DNA from: Novosphingobium fluoreni
Lineage (GTDB): Bacteria; Pseudomonadota; Alphaproteobacteria; Sphingomonadales; Sphingomonadaceae
Assembly (NCBI RefSeq): GCF_014196615.1
Contig: NZ_JACIDY010000011.1
Coordinates: 1 to 35,137, forward strand
Direction of reading: 5' to 3'
DNA: 35,137 bases
The translations under genes were made by a program, and so were the position numbers. Shown piece after piece: positions 1 to 9,358 of this stretch. Below the pieces are notes generated by a model that was not told where the DNA came from, made no database searches, and saw only the letters and a list, made by a program, of their open reading frames with translations. Every line of letters starts with the position of its first letter. Within the stretch, counting starts at the first letter, position 1.

Positions 1-96
1 CACTCCACCCGCCGCCGCATCGCCCTGTCCTTGCGCAAACTGCGCAACAAGACACTCGAAAACCCCTGGAAAAAACACGACAATATCCCGCTGTAG
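1..96 (+). CDS. pccB: acyl-CoA (propionyl-CoA) carboxylase beta subunit, C-terminal end (partial)
   Basis: The reading frame is open from the first base to the TAG at 94-96 and gives 31 residues. They end in NPWKKHDNIPL, the basic tail typical of carboxyltransferase beta subunits of biotin-dependent acyl-CoA carboxylases (PccB/AccD5 type, which usually end RKHGNIPL or close to it). The next gene on the same strand encodes the matching biotin carboxylase/biotin carrier subunit, which supports the call. The beta subunit moves the carboxyl group from carboxybiotin to propionyl-CoA or a related acyl-CoA. Only the tail is visible, so the exact substrate class (propionyl, acetyl or methylcrotonyl) cannot be told. 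Confidence 0.7.
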   Translation, partial: HSTRRRIALSLRKLRNKTLENPWKKHDNIPL

Positions 97-142
97 GCGG
101 AGAAATGCGTCTGTCACAGCGTCTCAAGTGAGAGGAACCACC

Positions 143-2164
<2,022 letters not shown>

Positions 2165-2172
2165 CGGAAAGA

Positions 2173-2209
2173 GGCATCAGGCGGCTGCAACAATGCGCCG
2201 CCTGATGCC
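2173..2209. terminator. 13-bp perfect hairpin between convergent genes
   Basis: GGCATCAGGCGGC at 2173-2185 is exactly complementary to 2197-2209, with an 11-base loop. It lies 9 bases after the pccA stop and 15 bases before the stop of the convergent WYL-like gene, so it can serve both. On the minus strand it is followed by a pyrimidine-rich tract (CTCTTTCC); on the plus strand there is no T-run. Confidence 0.7.
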
Positions 2210-2224
2210 GATCCAGTCGACGTA

Positions 2225-2563
2225 TCAGATTGCCAGCAGCGAGACGTCGTCTTCGCGCGGAGCATCCGGTGTAAAATCGGGGAGGGGATCGAACCTCTCG
2301 TCGATCAACCGGGCTTCGGCCAGACCGATCAGCTTGAACTGCCCCAGTCGCGGGTCTTCGTCCGACCGCCAGGTCTTGCCTAGGTTCAGGGCGCTGATGA
2401 ACAAATCGCCATGGCGCTGGAACAACAAGTGCGGCGCCAGCCGGATCGTCTCACGATTATACCGCGCTTCCACCACCTTGCGACTGGCGATGGCTTCCAT
2501 CACGGTCAGCCGCACATCCTGGCCACCGCCATCTTGCGAGATTGAAGATTCTGCCTTTTGCAT
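2225..2563 (-). CDS. small WYL-domain-like protein
   Basis: This is a 112-residue protein if translated from the ATG at 2563. The core (VMEAIASRKVVEARYN, then LAPHLLFQRHGDLFISAL, then LGQFKLIGLAEARLIDERF) has the order of beta-strand motifs seen in WYL domains. These are Sm-fold ligand-sensing modules usually attached to a helix-turn-helix; here no DNA-binding domain is present. The C-terminus is acidic. The frame stays open upstream to an ATG at 2620 and a GTG at 2632, but the extra residues are Cys/Arg-rich and look like untranslated sequence, and no start has a clear ribosome-binding site. It is convergent with pccA and shares its hairpin. The function is unknown; a regulatory or ligand-binding role is only an inference from the fold. 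Confidence 0.55.
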   Translation of the reverse strand: MQKAESSISQDGGGQDVRLTVMEAIASRKVVEARYNRETIRLAPHLLFQRHGDLFISALNLGKTWRSDEDPRLGQFKLIGLAEARLIDERFDPLPDFTPDAPREDDVSLLAI

Positions 2564-3204
2564 GGTGGCCGATATCCCGCATCGCCTCCGCTGACACAAG
2601 AGCGAAGACGGCGAATTCATAACCGCCGCCACCCGTGCACTTTCGCGAACCGATGGCGGCAGCCGTTCACGCCCCCATTGGGATCATGTTGGGGGCGCAA
2701 GTGTTTCTCTATGCCGGGAGGTTCCGCGCGCAATAGAGTGCGTTGCCCATCCGCATAGTCTATTTGCACCAAAACACCGGATAGGCCTTTTAAGACTAAA
2801 CGAGACGCGAGGGCCATTTTACCAGGCGTGTTGCCGAACGAATGGGTTGTTTTGTCTTGGTACAAGACCACTAGATACACAGCGCAAAGATACCAGGAAC
2901 GCTTTTCTCCAATACTAGTTAATCCCGATCAAGCGGTCGATCATTGCGACCGGGTGAAGGAGAACTGTTTGGACGTCAGGCAATGTCGGTGAAAGGATCG
3001 AACCGGGTCGCACCAGCGCCCGAGCCGAAAATTCGGTTTCGGTGCGTATCTTTCCTTTTCAATGCCGGCTTGCCGTGTGGCTGGTCCGCAAGACTGGCCC
3101 CTTGTCATCGTAGACGAAGCCGATGGCGGTCCGTTCGGGCCGCCTCCGTTCGCGATTGAGACATGCCAAATTGAACGATTTCACGCTGACAATGGAGAAT
3201 CTCA
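2564..3204. other. intergenic region, 640 bases, no supported gene
   Basis: The stretch from about 2780 to 2920 is AT-richer than its surroundings and looks promoter-like. Open frames here (minus 2617-2880, plus 2944-3159) have no recognisable domains, weak starts and Cys/Arg-rich translations. The one notable element is the EcfG-type promoter match at 2896-2920. A ribosome-binding site (GGAGA) sits just before the CsbD start at 3205. Confidence 0.6.
2896..2920 (+). promoter_or_regulatory. candidate EcfG (general stress sigma factor) promoter
   Basis: GGAAC at 2896-2900 is followed after 17 bases by GTT at 2918-2920. This matches the alphaproteobacterial EcfG consensus (GGAAC, 16-17 bases, CGTT) except that the base before GTT is A, not C. 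It points toward the CsbD-led stress block, which fits, but it is about 285 bases from the first start codon. It therefore implies a long leader or an unrecognised short transcript. Confidence 0.45.
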
Positions 3205-3570
3205 ATGAATGAGAACGAACTGCGCGGTGAAGCTCGCTATCTTGGTGGCAAGATTCAGAAGGCCGCCGGTGATGCCGTCGACAGCACGGATTGGCAGGTC
3301 GATGGCGTCGTAAAGCAAGTGTCCGGGGCGGCGGAGCACGCCTATGGCCGCGCTCGCGCTGTAGCCGAAGATGTCTTGGAAGGCGCACCCGCCCTTGCGG
3401 ACGAGGCGCGCGAAAGGCTTCATGATGTGGCCGGACAAGCAGAGGATGCCGTACGTCGTGGCAGCGCGACTTTGACTGATAGCGTGCGCAGCGATCCTGC
3501 GATCTGGGCCGTTGCGGCGGGCGTGATCGGCTTGGCCGTCGGGTGGCTGATCCGTGGGAATCGGGTCTGA
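3205..3570 (+). CDS. CsbD-like stress protein with C-terminal membrane anchor
   Basis: This 121-residue protein begins with a CsbD-like segment (MNENELRGEARYLGGKIQKA, then DAVDSTDWQVDGVVKQVSG), followed by an amphipathic, Ala/Glu-rich helical stretch. It ends in one hydrophobic segment (IWAVAAGVIGLAVGWLI) with Gly spacing like the ElaB/YqjD/DUF883 anchors. CsbD proteins are small, abundant general-stress proteins of unclear biochemical role. The anchor suggests attachment to the inner membrane with the helical part in the cytoplasm. GGAGA ends seven bases before the ATG. A PAS-LuxR regulator follows 15 bases downstream on the same strand, so the two are probably cotranscribed. The upstream EcfG-like promoter would place it in the general stress regulon. 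Confidence 0.75.
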   Translation: MNENELRGEARYLGGKIQKAAGDAVDSTDWQVDGVVKQVSGAAEHAYGRARAVAEDVLEGAPALADEARERLHDVAGQAEDAVRRGSATLTDSVRSDPAIWAVAAGVIGLAVGWLIRGNRV

Positions 3571-3585
3571 GCCTGGGCGGCTGAT

Positions 3586-5103
3586 GTGGCTACTCCCCTG
3601 AAAAGTCTTCGCGAGACGGCGGACCTGCGGCATTTGCGCCAGATCATCGCCGGCCTCGACGAAGGGGTGATTCTGGTCGATCCAGATCAGAGCCTGCTCT
3701 GGGCCAATGACGCTGCTTTGCGAATGCACGGCGTTGAACGGCTTGAGGAGTTGGGTTCCGATGTCGATGCATATCGGCAGCGGTTCCAGCTGCGCTATCG
3801 TAATAATCATCGGCTGAAGGCTGACGATTATCCCATCGAGCGCGTGGTGGCAGGGGAGTCCTTCTCGGAGGTCGTCGTAGAGGTGACGGTCGCCGGTGAG
3901 GAAGAGGCGCGCTGGGTCCATCAGGTGCGCAGTCTGGTGTTGAACGACGGCGACGACGAGGAGCCGGCTTGCGTTGTCCTGGTCATCCAGGACGTCACCG
4001 CGCAATACAAGGCCGAGGATCGGTTCGAGCAATCCTTCAACGCTAATCCCGCACCGGCCATAATCTGTCGCTTGGCGGACCTGCGGTTCGTGAAGGTCAA
4101 CCAGGGGTTCCTGGATATGACGGGCTATGTCCGCGATCAGGTCCTGTGCAAGACCGTGTACGATATCGATGTGCTGCGCGAGGCGGAGAGGCGCGATCTG
4201 GCGAAGGAACGGCTCGCGCAGGGCGGGACCATTCCGCAGATGGAAGCCGAACTCGAACTGCCGGATGGCGGGACCAAGCTTGTGATCGTGGCGGGCCAGC
4301 CGATCGATCTTTCCGAGCAGCCCTGCATCCTTTTCACGTTCGCCGACCTTGAGCCGCGTCGAAAGGCCGAGTCCGCGCTGCGTCATAGCGAAGAGCGGTT
4401 CACCCGAACCTTCCACGTCGCGCCGGTTCCGCTGGCGATTGGGTCGCGGGATGGGCATTTGCTGTGCGAGGTGAATGAGAGCTTCTCCGCTCTGAGTGGC
4501 TATGATTCCACGCAGATTATCGGCCGCTCGCTGACCGAGCTGGGGCTTTGGGCGAATGATGCCGTGGCCGAGCAGATCGAGCGGGCTGTCGAAGACGTCG
4601 GAGCGCTGCGAGGTCAGGAAGCTCGCATCCGCACGAAGGATGGCAGCTATGTCGACTGCCTCATATCTACCGAGACGTTCAATCTGGGCGGCGATGCCTG
4701 CCTCCTCTGGGCCTTCCAGGATATCACTCAGCGTAAGTCCACCGAGATGGAATTGGTCGAGGCGATCGAGGCGGTGATGAAAGACACCAGCTGGTTCAGC
4801 CGCTCGATCATGGACAAGCTGGCCAGGCTGCGCTCGCCACAGCCGGATGAGGGCGGCGCATCTCTCGATGACTTGACCGCGCGCGAGCGTGAAGTTTTGG
4901 CTCTGATTTGCCGAGGGTTGGATGACAAGCGCATCGCGCGCGAGTTGGATGTGTCGGCCAACACGGTGCGTAATCACGTGGCGCGCATTTATGCGAAGAT
5001 CGGCGTCAACCGGCGAACCGCAGCGGCGGCGTGGGCGCGCGCGCGGGGATTCGACGATGGCGGCGTGATCGCCGCGTTGCGGACCAAGGACGCCATCTCA
5101 TGA
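3586..5103 (+). CDS. triple-PAS, LuxR-type one-component transcription regulator
   Basis: This cytoplasmic 505-residue protein has three PAS-like sensor modules (about residues 20-135, 145-255 and 270-385), a short linker and a C-terminal LuxR/GerE helix-turn-helix from about residue 430 (LTAREREVLALICRGL, then DVSANTVRNHVARIYAKIG). There is no kinase or receiver domain, so signal input and DNA binding are on one chain. The start is GTG at 3586; the ATG two bases upstream is out of frame and stops at once. The ribosome-binding site is weak (GGGCGG), which may mean coupling to the upstream CsbD gene. Its TGA overlaps the next ATG (ATGA). The ligand or redox cofactor of the PAS domains cannot be read from sequence. 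By position it probably controls its own stress operon. Confidence 0.85.
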   Translation: MATPLKSLRETADLRHLRQIIAGLDEGVILVDPDQSLLWANDAALRMHGVERLEELGSDVDAYRQRFQLRYRNNHRLKADDYPIERVVAGESFSEVVVEVTVAGEEEARWVHQVRSLVLNDGDDEEPACVVLVIQDVTAQYKAEDRFEQSFNANPAPAIICRLADLRFVKVNQGFLDMTGYVRDQVLCKTVYDIDVLREAERRDLAKERLAQGGTIPQMEAELELPDGGTKLVIVAGQPIDLSEQPCILFTFADLEPRRKAESALRHSEERFTRTFHVAPVPLAIGSRDGHLLCEVNESFSALSGYDSTQIIGRSLTELGLWANDAVAEQIERAVEDVGALRGQEARIRTKDGSYVDCLISTETFNLGGDACLLWAFQDITQRKSTEMELVEAIEAVMKDTSWFSRSIMDKLARLRSPQPDEGGASLDDLTAREREVLALICRGLDDKRIARELDVSANTVRNHVARIYAKIGVNRRTAAAAWARARGFDDGGVIAALRTKDAIS

Positions 5104-5330
5104 GTGACGCGAGCAAAAAACCAGACGATCGCAAATCGGTGACTTCGACCAGTCCCGATTCACTCCCTGGTGATGCCGAGGCAGCCGAACGTCAGGCAAA
5201 GAAGGCCAAGGCTTCGGTTCGCGAAGCCATCGGCAAGCTCATCGGTGACGACGCCGAAGTCGAGCAGGGGCAGGCGGACCAGAAGGCCGTTGCCTCCAAC
5301 AGTTCCAAAATCAAAAAGCAGCAGGAGTGA
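5100..5330 (+). CDS. short hydrophilic CsbD-like protein
   Basis: This is a 76-residue, highly charged protein with no membrane segment. Its centre (SVREAIGKLIGDDAEVEQGQ) matches the CsbD signature (AVGKLTGDDxLEAEG), but it carries a Ser/Asp-rich head and a Lys/Gln tail. It starts with the ATG that overlaps the stop of the PAS-LuxR gene (ATGA at 5100-5103), a sign of translational coupling. The next gene begins within a few bases of its stop. It is probably a soluble stress protein made together with its regulator. The CsbD match is partial, so it may be a diverged or shortened copy. Confidence 0.65.
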   Translation: MSDASKKPDDRKSVTSTSPDSLPGDAEAAERQAKKAKASVREAIGKLIGDDAEVEQGQADQKAVASNSSKIKKQQE

Positions 5331-5332
5331 AT

Positions 5333-6214
5333 ATGGCGACGATAGTGACAGCAGAGGCGGTCCCAGTGGATCGCGATCTTTATGGAAAGGGCCGTACGCG
5401 GCTATCGTGGGGCGCGGCGTTTGCGGGCGTTGTGATCGCCGTGGCCGTGCAACTGGTCCTAGGCATCCTGGGCACAGGCATCGGCTTGTCCATGGTCGAT
5501 CCCGTGGAAGGCACGACGCCCGGCGCGACCGGCTTCGGCATCGGGGCAGGCATTTACTGGCTGATCACCACCATCCTCGCGCTGGGCCTTGGCGGTTACG
5601 CCGCCGCTCGCGTTTCGGGCGTGACTGAACGCTTCGACGCGCTGGTCCACGGTCTTGTCGTCTGGGGCGTAACGCTGATCCTGACGCTTTACCTGCTGAC
5701 ATCGGCGGTGGGCGGCATCATCGGCGGCGCGTTCCGCACGGTTGGCGCGGTCGCGGGAGCGGCCGGCAGCACGGTGGGCGCGGCCGCTCCCAAGGCGGCG
5801 GAGATCGCCGGGATCGACAATGGCGACGTCCGTCAGGAAGCTGCCAAGTATTTGTCCGATGCTCCATCCGATCCGGCCCAGATGACGCCGGAGCAGGCTC
5901 AGGCGGAGATCGCCAAGCAGCTTCCCGCGCTCGCGCGTGGTGGTGCCGAAGGTGCGCAGGCTGAAGGTCGCATCGTCGACATCGTGGCGGCACAGCGCAA
6001 GATCAGCCGTCCTGAAGCTCAGGCACAGGTCGATCGCGCCAAGGCGGACTTCGTGAAGGCAAAGAACGATACGGTGCAAACTGCCAAGTCCGCTGCGGAC
6101 AGCGCGGCCGGCGCTGCTGCCGGTACCTCGTTCGTGATCGTGCTGGCGCTGGTCATCGGTGCCGCTGCCTCTGCCTTCGGCGCGGCAGCCGGTGCCCGTC
6201 GACGCGCCTACTGA
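5333..6214 (+). CDS. PhnA-like inner-membrane protein (sphingomonad type)
   Basis: This 293-residue protein has three N-terminal hydrophobic segments (about residues 25-50, 70-90 and 105-130), a Gly/Ala-rich stretch, a long charged helical region and a final hydrophobic segment near the C-terminus. The start (PVDRDLYGKGRTRLSWGAAF) is characteristic of proteins often annotated as PhnA-like in sphingomonads; that name does not imply a role in phosphonate use. I chose ATG 5333 because AGGAG at 5323-5327 is 5 bases upstream; GTG 5327 lies inside that site. It is the last gene of the tightly spaced stress operon and is followed by a strong hairpin. The Ala/Lys-rich region may lie against the membrane in the cytoplasm. 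The function is unknown. Confidence 0.7.
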   Translation: MATIVTAEAVPVDRDLYGKGRTRLSWGAAFAGVVIAVAVQLVLGILGTGIGLSMVDPVEGTTPGATGFGIGAGIYWLITTILALGLGGYAAARVSGVTERFDALVHGLVVWGVTLILTLYLLTSAVGGIIGGAFRTVGAVAGAAGSTVGAAAPKAAEIAGIDNGDVRQEAAKYLSDAPSDPAQMTPEQAQAEIAKQLPALARGGAEGAQAEGRIVDIVAAQRKISRPEAQAQVDRAKADFVKAKNDTVQTAKSAADSAAGAAAGTSFVIVLALVIGAAASAFGAAAGARRRAY

Positions 6215-6221
6215 GGTACGT

Positions 6222-6252
6222 GGGAGGCGTGTCGCAAGCTGGCGCGCCTCCC
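6222..6252. terminator. 12-bp hairpin after the PhnA-like gene
   Basis: Bases 6222-6233 pair with 6241-6252 (GGGAGGCG with CGCCTCCC, extended by G-C and G-U pairs) around a 7-base loop. The hairpin begins 8 bases after the stop codon and ends 24 bases before the entericidin-like start. It could end the stress operon or only reduce read-through into the lipoprotein gene. No T-run follows. Confidence 0.5.
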
Positions 6253-6276
6253 GGAAGTCAAACGATGGAGAATACC

Positions 6277-6414
6277 ATGAAGAAGTCTCTGGTGATAGCG
6301 ATGACCATCACGGTCCTCTCGCTAAGCGCCTGCAACACGGTCAACGGTGCCGGCAAGGACATGCGATCGGCCGGCAAGGCTGTTTCCGAGGCGTCTGGCG
6401 AAAACAAGAAGTAA
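6277..6414 (+). CDS. entericidin-like small lipoprotein
   Basis: This 45-residue precursor has a Lys-Lys start, a hydrophobic signal sequence and a lipobox LSAC with Cys at residue 19. The short mature part (CNTVNGAGKDMRSAGKAV) matches the entericidin A/B pattern. Entericidins are membrane lipoproteins of a toxin/antidote pair in enterobacteria; single copies in alphaproteobacteria are common and their role is not settled. GGAG at 6267-6270 is 6 bases before the chosen ATG; an ATG at 6265 is in frame but lacks a ribosome-binding site and would overlap this one. It is flanked by hairpins on both sides and so may be its own transcription unit. Confidence 0.8.
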   Translation: MKKSLVIAMTITVLSLSACNTVNGAGKDMRSAGKAVSEASGENKK

Positions 6415-6424
6415 GACGTCGCAC

Positions 6425-6455
6425 CGCGAGCCGCCGGCTATGTCGGCGGTTCGCG
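6425..6455. terminator. 12-bp hairpin after the entericidin-like gene
   Basis: CGCGAGCCGCCG at 6425-6436 pairs with 6444-6455 with one G-U pair and a 7-base loop. It lies 10 bases after the stop codon and is a likely terminator without a T-run. Confidence 0.6.
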
Positions 6456-6511
6456 CCTGCAACGATTAGCTCCAACGGATAATTTAGCTGATTGCGACCG
6501 ATGCCAGGGCG

Positions 6512-6540
6512 ATGACTTTTTGCCGTTCAAGCGTTATATG
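6512..6540 (+). promoter_or_regulatory. candidate sigma-70-type promoter of the HWE kinase gene
   Basis: ATGACT (6512-6517) and TATATG (6535-6540) are 17 bases apart and 53 bases upstream of the kinase start, each matching four of six consensus positions. The element lies in an AT-richer gap after a terminator hairpin. Confidence 0.35.
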
Positions 6541-6593
6541 ACCGGGCGGCGTGCGTTCTGATCGTGCAGCCCCTTGGAAGGTAAGCATTTTCG

Positions 6594-8096
6594 ATGCAGT
6601 TCGAGAACCCGACGCCCGTCGCCTTGTCTGACGATGACCGCGCCTCGGTTCTGGCAAGCTTCGAAATCAGTGATTGGGCGGACGATCCACGCCTTAAGGC
6701 CATAACGGATTTCGCCGCGACGTTGTGCAATACACCCGTGGCCCTGGTAAGCTTCGTGGAGACGCGCCGCCAGTGGTTCGCCGCGCGTACTGGCCTCGAC
6801 ACAACAGAAACCCCACGCGAACTTTCTTTTTGCGCGCATGCGATGATGGGCACCGATATCATGGTGGTGCCCGATGCCACGCATGATGCGCGCTTCCGCA
6901 ATAACGCTCTGGTAATTGGTGAGCCTAACATCCGGTTCTACGCCGGCGCACCGCTTGTGACAGAGGCCGGCATCCCACTGGGCGCATTATGTGTGATCGA
7001 TAGCAAGCCGCGCGCCGACTTGTCCGACATGCAGCGGCAGGGCCTTTCGGTTCTGGCCGCGAACGTCGTTTCATTGCTCTCCATGCGGCGTGACAATGTG
7101 CAGGCAACACGCGTTCTCGATGAAACCGAGGCGCGTTTCCGGGTATTGGCCGATGCGATGCCACAGATGGTCTGGTCCACCCGGCCAGATGGTTATCACG
7201 ACTATTATAATGCGCGCTGGTACGAATTTACCGGTATGCCGGCGGGGACCACCGATGGCGAAGGATGGAACGATATGTTTCATCCGGACGACCAGGAGCG
7301 CGCCTGGACGCTGTGGCGCCACTCCCTGCAAACCGGCGATCCGTATGAAATCGAATATCGGTTGCGCCACAGGTCCGGGCAGTACCGCTGGACACTGGGC
7401 CGCGCGCTGCCGATCCGGCTTGAAGATGGCAAGATCGCCCGCTGGTTCGGCACGTGTACGGACATCCACGACAGCAAGATGCTGCAACATCAGGCAGAGA
7501 TCGTCTCGCAGGAACTCAGCCATCGGATCAAGAACATCTTCTCGATCATCAGCGGGCTCATATCGCTGACGGTGCGGTCTCACCCCGGAATGGCGGAGGG
7601 CGGCGAAGCTTTGCGCAGTCGTGTTCTTGCCTTGGGCCGTGCGCACAACTTGATCAGTTCCGGCACGCATCTGAAAAGCGCGGTCGCGGGCTATACCAGC
7701 TTGCGCAGCTTACTGGATGAACTCCTCGCGCCATATCTGGAAACGGCAGGGGGACGGATCCAGATCAATGGCGAAGACCTGCGTGTGGACGATCGTTCCG
7801 CCACGCCGTTGGCTCTGCTGTTCCATGAGTTGGCGACCAACGCCGCCAAGTATGGTGCGCTTTCGCAAGAGGAGGGATCCCTTGCCATAGGGTTTCAGCA
7901 GCAGGGCGAAAATTTTGCGATCACCTGGCGGGAATCCGGTGTGCAAGGTGTACAGCCACCGCGCGCCGAGGGCTTCGGCAGCAAACTGGTGGACCTGAGT
8001 ATCGTCAGGCAGTTGGACGGCGTGATCGAGCGCGCGTGGCCATCCGATGGCCTGGACATGCGCGTCAGCATCCCCGTCACATCCCTCATTCGCTAA
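6594..8096 (+). CDS. GAF-PAS HWE-family sensor histidine kinase
   Basis: This soluble 500-residue kinase has a GAF domain (about 25-160, with FCAHAM and YAGAPL), a PAS/PAC domain (about 183-300, ending WFGTCTDIHD), an HWE dimerisation/phosphoacceptor box (ELSHRIKNIFSIISGLI, phospho-His 310), and an HWE ATPase domain with LLFHELATNAAKYGAL, the WRE motif and GFGSKLV. There are no membrane segments, so it senses a cytoplasmic cue. HWE and HisKA_2 kinases in alphaproteobacteria commonly feed the PhyR-NepR-EcfG general stress pathway or stand-alone receivers. No receiver protein is encoded here, so its partner lies elsewhere. The position beside CsbD and entericidin genes fits a stress role. It ends tail-to-tail, 10 bases from the TadE-like gene. 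Confidence 0.9.
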   Translation: MQFENPTPVALSDDDRASVLASFEISDWADDPRLKAITDFAATLCNTPVALVSFVETRRQWFAARTGLDTTETPRELSFCAHAMMGTDIMVVPDATHDARFRNNALVIGEPNIRFYAGAPLVTEAGIPLGALCVIDSKPRADLSDMQRQGLSVLAANVVSLLSMRRDNVQATRVLDETEARFRVLADAMPQMVWSTRPDGYHDYYNARWYEFTGMPAGTTDGEGWNDMFHPDDQERAWTLWRHSLQTGDPYEIEYRLRHRSGQYRWTLGRALPIRLEDGKIARWFGTCTDIHDSKMLQHQAEIVSQELSHRIKNIFSIISGLISLTVRSHPGMAEGGEALRSRVLALGRAHNLISSGTHLKSAVAGYTSLRSLLDELLAPYLETAGGRIQINGEDLRVDDRSATPLALLFHELATNAAKYGALSQEEGSLAIGFQQQGENFAITWRESGVQGVQPPRAEGFGSKLVDLSIVRQLDGVIERAWPSDGLDMRVSIPVTSLIR

Positions 8097-8106
8097 GGCG
8101 CATCAC

Positions 8107-8775
8107 CTAGCAGGTCGAGGGCGTCACCCCGGCAACAGGATTGATGCCGGGCCCGGACGTGTCGCGGCTATCGCGCACCAGCATGGTGGCGGTCTCGGTG
8201 ATCGGTCCGGTCGGCACGAACCTGGAGGTAATGATGGGCTGGTATTGATAGCCGATCTGCACAAATATGGCCGGGATGCCGGGCAGCGCCGTGACTTTGC
8301 CCCCGGTCGGACCCATTCCGGTGAACGATCCTTTGTTCGTCTTCTTGCCATCCCCTTCGACGCCGTAACTTGATGGGTAGGCTAGTGATCCGTAGCAGCG
8401 TTGCCAGTGAATATATTGGCCCTTCGGCGGGTCTTCATCCACTTCCAGGCTGGAAAGGATGATCCGACCGTTTCGCTGGAAATCCATGCCGGTGGCCTGA
8501 AGGTTGGCACCTTGGAACAGGTCATTCACCTGCTTTTCGTTGACCTGGGTCTGGACAGAAGTCTGCGTGCCGATCCGCGTAGCGTTGTCAGCCACTTGCA
8601 GGGCAAGCTGGCTGACTTGCTGGCGCACCATCACGAAGTTGGTGAGTTCGATACCGGCGCTGATCATCAGCAGAAGAAGGGGCAGGCAGATCGCAAATTC
8701 GGTTATTGCGATACCGGATTGATCCTGCACGAATGTGCTCTGCAATCGTAATCGCTCCAGCACTTTAGGTATCAT
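8107..8775 (-). CDS. TadE-like pilus assembly protein
   Basis: This 222-residue protein has the TadE signature at the N-terminus: a charged start, then SGIAITEFAICLPLLLLMIS, with the Glu at the edge of a single hydrophobic helix, as in pseudopilin-like proteins. The rest is a predicted periplasmic domain ending in Cys. TadE proteins are minor pilins of the Flp/Tad system. It is the last of three minus-strand genes; its ATG at 8775 overlaps the upstream TGA (ATGA), with GGAAA about 9 bases before it. An ATG at 8781 is possible but too close to that site. Two Cys (one near residue 128, one terminal) could form a disulphide. No other tad genes are in the window. Confidence 0.75.
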   Translation of the reverse strand: MIPKVLERLRLQSTFVQDQSGIAITEFAICLPLLLLMISAGIELTNFVMVRQQVSQLALQVADNATRIGTQTSVQTQVNEKQVNDLFQGANLQATGMDFQRNGRIILSSLEVDEDPPKGQYIHWQRCYGSLAYPSSYGVEGDGKKTNKGSFTGMGPTGGKVTALPGIPAIFVQIGYQYQPIITSRFVPTGPITETATMLVRDSRDTSGPGINPVAGVTPSTC

Positions 8776-9347
8776 GAGCATTTTCCGGTGGGCGGATCAG
8801 CCTGCTGGTCGTTCGGCTGATTGCGCAGAAGGGTCTTGGCCACCAGTTCAACCTTGCGGTCCGACGTCAAAAGCGCCGCTATAGGCAGATGGTCATACGA
8901 GATGGTCGCTGTCAGCAAGACGACATCCTTGGCACCGCCGCGGCCGTCCGCGGCACTATCCTGGTCCCATGTGCCGTTGCGATTGCTGTCGACGAAGCTC
9001 TCACCATTATCGCATTTGCCGTTGTGATTGCCGTCCTGGAATTCCTCCGGCGAGCCCACGTCGCCGTAATTTTGATAGGCTTTAGAGACCATGTTGACCG
9101 TGGCACCCGGCGCGATCTCTCTTACCGCGTTCTGCAACCGGGAAAGTATCGCGGCCTGGCGGACATCCGCGGCTGCATCTTCCAGAGACGTGTCTCTTGC
9201 GGCCTTTTGCAATTGCCCCACCGCGATCGCGCGAACGGAGGCCGTATGGTACAAGTCCAGCCCACCCAATACCAGGAGCAGGAAGACGGGCGCAACCAAG
9301 GCGAATTCGACCCCGGCGTTGCCGTGGCTGTCATGCCGCCAAGCCAT
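8772..9347 (-). CDS. TadE-like protein with tandem calcium-loop-like motifs
   Basis: This protein has about 191 residues. Its start has the TadE pattern (GNAGVEFALVAPVFLLLVLG), giving one membrane helix and a periplasmic domain. Unusually, that domain contains two loops rich in Asp/Asn/Gly (DGNHNGKCDNGE, then DSNRNGTWDQD, coded at 8964-9035), spaced like the Ca-binding loops of EF-hand and dockerin repeats. I use ATG 9347; GTG 9362 overlaps the stop of the upstream TadG-like gene (GTGA) and is a real alternative that adds five residues (VRRRW). It is translationally linked to the genes on both sides. It is probably a minor pilin or pilus-associated factor whose folding may depend on calcium (inference). 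Confidence 0.75.
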   Translation of the reverse strand: MAWRHDSHGNAGVEFALVAPVFLLLVLGGLDLYHTASVRAIAVGQLQKAARDTSLEDAAADVRQAAILSRLQNAVREIAPGATVNMVSKAYQNYGDVGSPEEFQDGNHNGKCDNGESFVDSNRNGTWDQDSAADGRGGAKDVVLLTATISYDHLPIAALLTSDRKVELVAKTLLRNQPNDQQADPPTGKCS

Positions 9348-9358
9348 CCATCGCCGTC

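Noticed and set aside
2617..2880. Minus-strand frame of 87 codons upstream of the WYL-like gene
   Set aside because: It has no ribosome-binding site and no recognisable domain, and it spans the AT-rich promoter-like part of the intergenic region.
3202..4977. 591-codon minus-strand frame opposite the CsbD and PAS-LuxR genes
   Set aside because: The plus strand has recognisable PAS and LuxR domains; the minus frame has none.
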